20,287 nucleotides of DNA from SG8-32-3 sp964514055 (GTDB lineage: Archaea; Thermoproteota; Bathyarchaeia; Bathyarchaeales; Bathycorpusculaceae): NCBI GenBank assembly GCA_964514055.1, contig CAZEPB010000030.1, forward strand, positions 1-20,287, read 5' to 3'. Positions 14,323 to 20,287 of this stretch are shown piece by piece. Every line of letters begins with the position of its first letter. The first letter of the stretch is position 1. The position numbers and the translations under genes were made by a program. Under the pieces are notes generated by a model. The model was not told the DNA's origin, did not search any database, and saw nothing but the letters and a program-made list of their open reading frames with translations.

Positions 14323-15177
14323 CTAATATAGGTGCCGCGGAAGCCTAAAATCGGTTCCCACGGTTCTGTATTCGATTTTCGGCGTTAGCGGTAATCGCCT
14401 TTTGTGTTCTACTGAGAGCCATCTGTTTTTCACTTTTTCCACAAGGGTCTTTTGGATGCTTAGCTGTTGGGCTATTTCTTCTGTGGTCATGAATCTTTCA
14501 AGCCCGTAAAGGATGAGGTCAAGGGTTTCATATTTGATGCCGAGTTCTGTTTCCGCAAGCTGATCGGGCCAAAGGGCGGGTGTGGACGGTTTTGCTGAAA
14601 GTTCAGCGGGAAAACCTAAGTGGACAGCGAGTTTGCGAACTTGAGTTTTGTACAGGTCCATTAACGGTGATATGTCTGCGGCTACATCTCCCCACTTAGT
14701 GAAGTATCCCATCATGGTTTCTGACTTATCCGAGCTTCCGCAAACTATCTTGTTGAGTTTGTTCGCATAATAATATAGATAAATCATTCTGGTTCTCGCT
14801 TTTACGTTGCCTTTGCAAAGCTTGTCTTCTTGGTCGAAGATAGGTATTGCCTTGTAAAAACTTTCCAAAACAGGTGTGATGTCACATATCTGTGTTTTCA
14901 AACCGAACTTTTCTGCCACAAACTTTGCGTCATCAATGTCTCTGGAACTGTATGTTTCTTTTTCTGGGAGCATAAGCCCTGTCACTTGGTCCCCTCCAAT
15001 TGAGAGGCCAGACAGCGCGGCTACTGTGCCGCTGTCAATGCCGCCTGACAGGCCGAGAACTATGCCGTCTGCTCCTGCGTTCTCAACATATTCTCTGATG
15101 AAACGTCTGATTCTCTTCTCAACTTCAGCTAAGTTAAGTTCTAAAACAGACGGTGTTAACTTCATTTTTGCGCACAT
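14323..15177 (-). CDS. nadE: NAD synthetase (ammonia-dependent type, NadE)
   Basis: 284 residues, the length of single-domain NadE. It makes NAD from deamido-NAD, ATP and an amino donor in the cytoplasm. The PP-loop ATPase signature SGGIDSG is at 44-50. The deamido-NAD/ATP region CGSSDKSETMMGYFTKWGDV, then AADISPLMDLYKTQVRKLA, is diagnostic. ATG 15177 is taken; ATG 15165 is also possible and has GGATGTG upstream. The TATA box at 15205-15211 predicts transcription from about 15181, so 15177 would be almost leaderless while 15165 would have a short leader. The gene contains a TGTGA-TG-TCACA element at 14875-14886. Confidence 0.93.
   Translation of the reverse strand: MCAKMKLTPSVLELNLAEVEKRIRRFIREYVENAGADGIVLGLSGGIDSGTVAALSGLSIGGDQVTGLMLPEKETYSSRDIDDAKFVAEKFGLKTQICDITPVLESFYKAIPIFDQEDKLCKGNVKARTRMIYLYYYANKLNKIVCGSSDKSETMMGYFTKWGDVAADISPLMDLYKTQVRKLAVHLGFPAELSAKPSTPALWPDQLAETELGIKYETLDLILYGLERFMTTEEIAQQLSIQKTLVEKVKNRWLSVEHKRRLPLTPKIEYRTVGTDFRLPRHLY
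14875..14886. promoter_or_regulatory. Intragenic TGTGA-N2-TCACA element in nadE
   Basis: TGTGATGTCACA has the same two perfect 5-bp arms as the palindrome at 12429-12440, with a different 2-base centre. It sits within nadE coding sequence and may be functional or chance. Confidence 0.4.
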
Positions 15178-15200
15178 CCTTGCTGTTCTATGGGCGTCGG

Positions 15201-15229
15201 CAAGTATTTAAGGGCAAGCATAAATATTA
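15201..15229. promoter_or_regulatory. Back-to-back promoters for nadE (minus) and elf1 (plus)
   Basis: Minus-strand CTTAAATACTTG (15212-15201) and plus-strand GCATAAATATTAAAG (15218-15232) are TATA elements about 16 bases apart. Predicted starts are near 15181 and 15250, giving short leaders on both sides. Confidence 0.6.
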
Positions 15230-15265
15230 AAGGAGCGAAATCTACGATGCGGAAGAGATGATGTA

Positions 15266-15535
15266 ATGGGGCGAAGAAGGAAAAAAGTGGTACGCATCCC
15301 TAAGAAGCGTTTGCCAAAATTTTTCTCTTGCCCGAGATGCGGCAAAGAAACCGTTAGAGTTGAAATTTTCCGAGAGGAAGGTCGAGCTGTGGCAGGTTGC
15401 AGTAGCTGTGGTCTTCAGGAAGAATTTCCAGTGAAGCCTGCCCAAAGCGAAGTTGACGTATATTGCATGCTCACCGACAGCGTTTACAGCCCTTCAAGAA
15501 GAACATTGGCAACAAATAATAAAAAGGCTGAGTGA
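15266..15535 (+). CDS. elf1: Elf1-family zinc-ribbon transcription elongation factor
   Basis: 89 residues. A basic N-terminal tail (GRRRKKVVRIPKKRLPK) precedes a single zinc ribbon with C22-x2-C25 (CPRCG) and C45-x2-C48 (CSSCG). This is the layout of eukaryotic and archaeal Elf1, which contacts RNA polymerase near downstream DNA. GGAAGAG upstream serves as ribosome-binding site. Its stop codon overlaps an in-frame GTG of the next gene (GTGA), showing a shared transcript with GGGP synthase. Confidence 0.87.
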   Translation: MGRRRKKVVRIPKKRLPKFFSCPRCGKETVRVEIFREEGRAVAGCSSCGLQEEFPVKPAQSEVDVYCMLTDSVYSPSRRTLATNNKKAE

Positions 15536-15549
15536 AGAGAGGTTTAAGC

Positions 15550-16302
15550 ATGCTTGGGCATGTTGAGAAATACTTGCTTGAAAAAATCAAGGCGGAGGGT
15601 TCGGTTCACATAACCCTTGTAGACCCTGAAAAGATAACGCCGCCGCAAGCTTCACGCGTCGTTGAAAGCTCTAAAATCAGCGGGACTTCCGCTGTGATGA
15701 TTGGAGGCTCAACTTTTGTTTCGCAAGCGCACCTTGATAATGTGGTTAAAGCAATCAAACGCACCGTCAAGATTCCAACAATTCTTTTCCCGAACAATAT
15801 AACAGGAATAAGCCGTTACGCAGACGCCATATGGTTCATGTCTCTTCTGAACTCCGTAGACCCTTACTTCCTTATAGGCGCTCAAATTTTGGGTGCCCCT
15901 CTAGTGAAAAAGTATGGTTTAGAACCGATTTCCATGGGTTACATAATAGTAGGGGAAGGCGGCACTGCAGGCGTTGTGGGCAAAGCAATTCCCGTACCGT
16001 ATAACAAACCAGAACTCGCGGCTGCCCACGCTCTTGCTGGACAGTACCTTGGCATGCACTTCATTTATCTTGAAGGCGGCTCTGGAGCTAAGACACCGGT
16101 GCCTCCAGAAATGATTCGAACCGTTAAACACGTGATTGACATCCCGCTCATAGTAGGCGGAGGAATAAGAACTAAAGAGCAAGCGTTAATTGCAGCCTCA
16201 GCGGGTGCAGACATCATCGTCACTGGCAACATAACTGAAAGCACCGACGCCAAACAAAAAGTATCCGAAATCATTGACGGCGTTAAAAGAAACAGATCTT
16301 GA
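15550..16302 (+). CDS. Geranylgeranylglyceryl phosphate synthase (PcrB-like)
   Basis: About 250 residues in a TIM-barrel. It joins geranylgeranyl diphosphate to sn-glycerol-1-phosphate, the first committed step of archaeal membrane lipid synthesis. Visible signatures: VHITLVDPEK near the N-terminus, MIGGST, TILFPNNI, the long YIIVGEGGTAGVVGKA loop, YLEGGSGA and the phosphate-binding VGGGIRTKEQA, then IIVTGN. It resembles the larger GGGPS group rather than bacterial PcrB. A GTG at 15532 overlapping the elf1 stop is possible, but ATG 15550 has AGAGGT 6 bases upstream and is preferred. Confidence 0.94.
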   Translation: MLGHVEKYLLEKIKAEGSVHITLVDPEKITPPQASRVVESSKISGTSAVMIGGSTFVSQAHLDNVVKAIKRTVKIPTILFPNNITGISRYADAIWFMSLLNSVDPYFLIGAQILGAPLVKKYGLEPISMGYIIVGEGGTAGVVGKAIPVPYNKPELAAAHALAGQYLGMHFIYLEGGSGAKTPVPPEMIRTVKHVIDIPLIVGGGIRTKEQALIAASAGADIIVTGNITESTDAKQKVSEIIDGVKRNRS

Positions 16303-16354
16303 TCATCTTGCTCTTTTTGAGTTGAATCCGCTGAAGTGGCTATATTGCTGTGGC

Positions 16355-16361
16355 TTTTTTT
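16355..16361 (+). terminator. T-tract terminator after GGGP synthase
   Basis: CTTTTTTTCGGTTTTTATG contains T7 then T5, about 55 bases after the stop; an earlier T5 lies at 16314-16318. The T5-ATG stretch could also act as TATA (TTTTTATG) for DP2. Confidence 0.45.
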
Positions 16362-16409
16362 CGGTTTTTATGTTAGAAAACCAAAATAGATACGTTATTA
16401 ACACTGTTT

Positions 16410-16415
16410 GGAGGG
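16410..16415 (+). promoter_or_regulatory. Shine-Dalgarno deciding the DP2 TTG start
   Basis: GGAGGG lies 9 bases before TTG 16425 but 21 bases before the first in-frame ATG at 16437, so the TTG is the likely initiator. Confidence 0.65.
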
Positions 16416-16424
16416 AGCCACTAC

Positions 16425-19400
16425 TTGAATAGTAAAATGAGCGAGGTTTATCAAAATTACGTCGAAACTATGGAGAATCAGCTCCAGCAATTGTATACGA
16501 TAAGTGAGGCTGCCAGATCAAAGGGACTTGATCCGTCGTTGAAGACCGAGTGCGTCATTGCAAAAGATATAGCTGACTTGGTTGAGGGGCTTGTCGGTCC
16601 AAAAGAGGTGGCGGTCAGCATTCGCGAATTAAGCGCGAAACTGCAACGGGAAGAAATAGCCTTTAAAATTGCTGAAGAAATTGTTTACGGCAAATTTGGT
16701 CGCATGGAACCAGAAGCTGCCGCGGAACAAGCTATCCGCACTGCTCTGGCAATATTCACCGAGGGTCTAACGGCAGCGCCGATACAAGGAGTAGCTCAGG
16801 TCAAAATAAAGACTAACTCTGATCGGACCAGTTACCTTGCCATATACTTTGCGGGACCTATAAGGTCGGCTGGAGGAACAGACCAAGCGTTAACTCTTGT
16901 TGTTGGAGATTTCGTGCGGCGCCTGCTGGGACTTGACCGATATAAGCCTACTGAGGAGGAAATCTCCCGCTTCCTTGAGGAACTGAGATTATATGAACGT
17001 TCTGTGGGGCGATTTCAATATCATGTTTCAGATGAGGAATTGAAAAAAGCGCTTGACTGGCTTCCCATCGAGGTTACTGGTACAGAATCTAATCCTATAG
17101 AAGTTTCTTCTTTTAGAAATCTTCAAAGAATCGAGACTAACCGTGTAAGAGGCGGAGCCTTAAGAGTCGTCAACGACGGCATTGTAGGACGCGCTCCCAA
17201 GGTCCTAACAATAATAGAAAAACTTGGCTTTCAAGGATGGGATTGGCTCAGAGAGTTCCGTAAAAAATCAGAAAAGAAATCCGCTGGATTCATGGACGAC
17301 GTTATAGCTGGTCGACCAATTTTTTCTTTCCCTTCCAGACGCGGAGGCTTTAGGCTCAGGTATGGCAGGGCACGAAACACCGGGCTTTCCGCTGTGGGGA
17401 TTCACCCAGCAACCATGCTAGTGGTAGAACGTTTTCTCGCTGCAGGCACGCAAATGCGCCTAGAACTTCCTGGGAAAGGCTGTGTCACCGCTCCAGTGGA
17501 TACCATTGAACCCCCTGTTGTCTTACTGAAGGATGGTTCGGTAGTTCGTGTTTTCCTGAAAAACTTCGAAAACATAAAGACCAAAATTGAGAAGATTCTG
17601 TTTCTGGGCGACATCCTGATCAGTTTCGGCGATTTCCTTTACACCAGCAAAGCCACTGCTCCTTCGGGATATGTTGAAGAATGGTGGACCAAGGACTTAA
17701 ACACTGCTCTTACGGAAAGATTTGACGGAGACACAACAAAAGCCGCTAAAACCGCCCAGATTTCGGAGGAAAAACTGAGAGTTTTTTTGGGAGATCCCTT
17801 TGACAAGAAGCCTACTGCTAAAGAAGCAGTGATGCTGTCCCTGCATTTTCATGTGCCTCTGCATCCAAATTTCACGTTTTTCTGGTCAAACCTCTCGTCA
17901 ATTCAAGAGGTTGAGATGCTGCAAAAATGGCTGTCAGATTCTGAAGTAGCGCTTGAAGCTGGTACTGTTCGCAAGATCGTCGGAGCAATGGATCTGAATG
18001 TGGCTCATGCTTTGAGAAAAATCTTTGCACCGCACAAGGTTATAGACGACAAGATTGTCCTTGAAGGAGAGGATGCTTGCGCCTTTGCTTTTAGTCTTGG
18101 CTACGGAAATTCTCGAACAATGGAGAGTAGTCAATTGGAATCCGTCTTGGAAGCGGTTAGTTTGCTTTCTGGCGTTGAAATCAAGGAGAAGGCGCCTACG
18201 TTTGTGGGTGCACGTATGGGGCGGCCTGAAAAGGCGAAAAGGCGGGAGATGAAACCGCTAGTTCATGTTCTTTTTCCGGTGAGTTTAGCTGGGGGTTCCC
18301 ATAGAGATCTTACTGAAGCGGCAAAAAAAGGACCTGTGTTCTTAGAGGTTTCTAAACGCAAGTGTCCCAGCTGCAAGACTTTTACCTTCAAGGTGAAGTG
18401 CGCTGATTGCGGGTGCGAAACCATCGCTGAAAAGAGTTGCCCACGTTGTGGTAGAGCTTTAAAAGACGATAGTTGCCCAACGTGTAAAGCTCACGCTGTG
18501 CAGTATCAGCGGCAACCGTTTAACTTTAAAGAGCTTCTTGCAGGCTCTTGCGGTTCGCTCGGTGTTTCTCTTCCAAAGATTTTGAAGGGCGTTAAAGGAT
18601 TAACGAATGAGGATAAGACTCCTGAAATTATTGAGAAAGGCGTTTTGCGGGCAAAACATGACTTATCGGTCTACAAGGATGGGACGATTCGTTTCGACGC
18701 CACTAATGCACCCTTGACACATTTCAAGCCCGCTGAGGTAGGCGTAACTGTTGAAAAGCTTAGGCAGCTTGGTTATTCTCATGACTTTTGCGGCGCGCCA
18801 TTGGCTGGTCCTAATCAGATATGTGAACTTAAAATTCAAGATGTTGTCATCCCGAGAAAGGCAGCAGAGTACTTCGTTCAGGTCGCAAACTTCATAGACG
18901 AGCTTTTATTAAAAGTCTACAACCTTCCAAGTTACTACAACATTAAAAGCCCTGATGACCTTGTTGGGCATTTGATTATGGGCTTGGCTCCCCACACATG
19001 CGTCAGCGTTCTAGGCCGCATCATCGGAGTTACCGAGCTTAACGTATGCTATGCGCATCCAATTTGGCACTCAGCCAAGCGGCGAGACTGCGACGGTGAT
19101 GAAGATGCTGTCATGTTAGCGTTGGATGTACTTCTGAATTTTTCCCGCAGATACCTGCCCGCGCAGATAGGTGGAATTATGGATGCTCCTTTGCTGCTGA
19201 TTCCTTTTGTGAACACCCAAGAGGTGCAGCGTCAAGCTCACGATTTTGACGTTGATGGAGCTTATCCTGTTGAATTTTACGAGAAGACTTTGGAAAGAGT
19301 AGACGCTAAACAAGTCAGTTCTATGGTAGACATTGTAAGTCATAGACTTGGAACTGAGGCACAGTTTGAAGGGTTCAAGTTTACCACACCTGTTTCAAAC

Positions 19401-19841
19401 ATAAACCTTGGCAACTCAACTAGCGCCTATAAGCAGTTTAAGTCAATGATCGAAAAATTAAAGATGCAGCTTGAGTTAGGTGAAAAAATTGACGCTGTGG
19501 ATGTGCGGCATGTCGCCTTAAAGGTATTGACCACTCATTTCATTCGAGACATTGCAGGCAACTTGCGTGCGTTTTCAACTCAGAGTTTTAGGTGCAAGTC
19601 ATGTAACAAACGTTTTCGCCGCTTGCCTCTCCGCGGCAAGTGTCCATTCTGCGGTGGGCTATTAACTCTAACTGTTCACCGCGGCGGGATAGAAAAGTAT
19701 CTAGACGCAGCTCAACAGTTAATCGATAAGTATGATTTACCCAAGTATTACGATCAGCGAATTGCCTTGATAAAAGACGAAATCATATCCTTGTTCGATA
19801 ACAAAAAACCAAAACAATTCAGTCTTATGGATTTCGCTTAA
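16425..19841 (+). CDS. polC: DNA polymerase D large subunit DP2 (catalytic)
   Basis: 1138 residues, a normal full-length DP2 with no intein. The active centre has the two-barrel motif DCDGDED at 888-894, followed by AVMLALDVLLNFSRRYLP and GGIMDAPLLL, as in other DP2 proteins. Zinc-binding Cys groups precede it (CPSC, CADC, CPRC, CPTC, about 645-690) and follow it (CKSC and CPFC, about 1055-1085). The C-terminus ends in QFSLMDFA, a PCNA-interacting peptide, linking the polymerase to the sliding clamp. The early segment (about 130-160, YFAGPIRSAGGT) is another family hallmark. It pairs with DP1 encoded 10 kb away across the candidate origin. The start is TTG, chosen by ribosome-binding site spacing. 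Confidence 0.97.
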   Translation: MNSKMSEVYQNYVETMENQLQQLYTISEAARSKGLDPSLKTECVIAKDIADLVEGLVGPKEVAVSIRELSAKLQREEIAFKIAEEIVYGKFGRMEPEAAAEQAIRTALAIFTEGLTAAPIQGVAQVKIKTNSDRTSYLAIYFAGPIRSAGGTDQALTLVVGDFVRRLLGLDRYKPTEEEISRFLEELRLYERSVGRFQYHVSDEELKKALDWLPIEVTGTESNPIEVSSFRNLQRIETNRVRGGALRVVNDGIVGRAPKVLTIIEKLGFQGWDWLREFRKKSEKKSAGFMDDVIAGRPIFSFPSRRGGFRLRYGRARNTGLSAVGIHPATMLVVERFLAAGTQMRLELPGKGCVTAPVDTIEPPVVLLKDGSVVRVFLKNFENIKTKIEKILFLGDILISFGDFLYTSKATAPSGYVEEWWTKDLNTALTERFDGDTTKAAKTAQISEEKLRVFLGDPFDKKPTAKEAVMLSLHFHVPLHPNFTFFWSNLSSIQEVEMLQKWLSDSEVALEAGTVRKIVGAMDLNVAHALRKIFAPHKVIDDKIVLEGEDACAFAFSLGYGNSRTMESSQLESVLEAVSLLSGVEIKEKAPTFVGARMGRPEKAKRREMKPLVHVLFPVSLAGGSHRDLTEAAKKGPVFLEVSKRKCPSCKTFTFKVKCADCGCETIAEKSCPRCGRALKDDSCPTCKAHAVQYQRQPFNFKELLAGSCGSLGVSLPKILKGVKGLTNEDKTPEIIEKGVLRAKHDLSVYKDGTIRFDATNAPLTHFKPAEVGVTVEKLRQLGYSHDFCGAPLAGPNQICELKIQDVVIPRKAAEYFVQVANFIDELLLKVYNLPSYYNIKSPDDLVGHLIMGLAPHTCVSVLGRIIGVTELNVCYAHPIWHSAKRRDCDGDEDAVMLALDVLLNFSRRYLPAQIGGIMDAPLLLIPFVNTQEVQRQAHDFDVDGAYPVEFYEKTLERVDAKQVSSMVDIVSHRLGTEAQFEGFKFTTPVSNINLGNSTSAYKQFKSMIEKLKMQLELGEKIDAVDVRHVALKVLTTHFIRDIAGNLRAFSTQSFRCKSCNKRFRRLPLRGKCPFCGGLLTLTVHRGGIEKYLDAAQQLIDKYDLPKYYDQRIALIKDEIISLFDNKKPKQFSLMDFA

Positions 19842-19879
19842 GACTAAAGCTTTTCAACTCAAACCACAATCTATTCTTG

Positions 19880-20153
19880 GTGAAACGGTATCAAAGAAGC
19901 TTTTCATCCAAACGCTTACCTGCACCGCATCAAAAACGTTAAAAATGGACTTAAAGCCAGAACCAAAATCTTGGACGTTCTAGAGAAACGGTTCTCTGAT
20001 GCAGCGTCTCTAGCAAAGAAAACAGATATGTCATATGGTGCTGTGATGCATCATTTGCGACTCCTCGAAAATGAAGGAACGTTAAGTCGAAAGGGAAAGC
20101 GACCTTACTTTTGGTTGCCTACCGGTTTAGGGCAGAAGCGCCTAATTGGTTAG
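19880..20153 (+). CDS. Small winged-helix transcription-regulator-like gene with suspected one-base frameshift near its start
   Basis: The open frame ending at 20153 reads as an ArsR-like winged helix: ARTKILDVLEKRF, DAASLAKKTDMSYGAVMHHL, RLLENEGTLSRKGKRPYFWLP, TGLGQKRL. It stays open upstream to a stop at 19881-19883 (IKEAFHPNAYLHRI, KNVKNGLK also look coding), but the only usual initiator in that frame is TTG 19971, inside the first helix. A GTG at 19880 in another frame gives VKRYQ. Deleting one A at about 19894 would join these as VKRYQEAFHPNAYL. So this is a sequencing error, a real lesion, or a non-standard start. Its TAG stop overlaps the convergent stop at 20150-20152. Confidence 0.6.
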
Positions 20154-20287
20154 AACGTGCATTGGCATGGTGACTTTTGGCATTTTGGACATTTGTCGCT
20201 GTACTTGTTAACAGCAGCTCTTTCAAGATCGGTTCCTGTTACGTTGGCAAGCGACGCAAGCCAGGCAAGTACATCTGCAAACTCTTT
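20150..20287 (-). CDS. MazG-like nucleotide pyrophosphohydrolase, C-terminal fragment (runs off right edge)
   Basis: 45 C-terminal residues are visible: KEFADVLAWLASLANVTG, DLERAAVNKY, then CPKCQKSPCQC. The EFADVLAWL helix corresponds to the MazG/dUTPase-like metal-binding E-x2-D region (E2 and D5 of the fragment), and the Cys-rich tail occurs in archaeal members. These enzymes hydrolyse (d)NTPs to monophosphates for pool cleaning. The N-terminal half lies outside the window. The stop TAA overlaps the TAG of the convergent winged-helix gene. Confidence 0.75.
   Translation of the reverse strand, partial: KEFADVLAWLASLANVTGTDLERAAVNKYSDKCPKCQKSPCQCTF

Noticed and set aside
16425..19841. Intein in the DP2 gene
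   Set aside because: DP2 of many archaea carries inteins near the DCDGDED motif, but the flanking sequence here is continuous, the length is normal and no splicing-domain motifs are seen.

Overview
The window is archaeal chromosomal DNA. Evidence: both subunits of the archaea-specific family D DNA polymerase, an Orc1/Cdc6 initiator, a NurA/HerA pair, geranylgeranylglyceryl phosphate synthase (ether lipids), an Elf1 zinc-ribbon factor, an AbrB-PhoU protein, TATA-type promoters and a tRNA-Ser interrupted at 37/38 without encoded CCA. PolD excludes typical Sulfolobus-like Crenarchaeota. The mix would suit a Bathyarchaeia/Thaumarchaeota-related or euryarchaeal lineage, but this is an inference from gene content and no lineage marker was compared.

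Layout. 1-2670 (minus): a ChlI-ChlD fused metal-chelatase motor subunit translationally coupled to a BtuF-like substrate-binding lipoprotein/anchored protein that runs off the left edge. 2897-3021 (minus): intron-containing tRNA-Ser(CGA). 3169-4140 (minus): AbrB-PhoU regulator. 4580-6133 (plus): PolD small subunit DP1. 6294-7535 (minus): Orc1/Cdc6. 7536-8349: a gene-free AT-rich segment with two inverted ORB-like boxes, the best candidate in the window for a replication origin. 8350-11449 (plus): small winged-helix-like protein, NurA nuclease, HerA translocase. 11450-12915 (minus): a membrane-anchored coiled-coil winged-helix protein and an unrecognised 159-residue protein, set in AT-rich DNA full of TGTGA/TCACA elements. 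13470-15177 (minus): a nitrilase-fold amidohydrolase and NAD synthetase. 15266-16302 (plus): Elf1 and GGGP synthase. 16425-19841 (plus): PolD large subunit DP2. Right end: a winged-helix gene with a suspected frameshift, convergent with a partial MazG-like pyrophosphohydrolase.

How it fits together: 4.5-20 kb is an information-processing island around a putative origin. The initiator, both replicative polymerase subunits and the end-resection/translocase pair lie within about 12 kb, with DP1 and DP2 on opposite sides of the origin rather than in one operon. The most unusual structure is the array of a 12-bp palindrome (TGTGA-N2-TCACA) and 7-bp-phased TGTGAT half-sites at 12.1-13.4 kb (plus one copy inside nadE), next to a gene for a membrane-tethered DNA-binding protein. 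I read it as an undescribed regulon or DNA-anchoring element; the protein-DNA link is inference.
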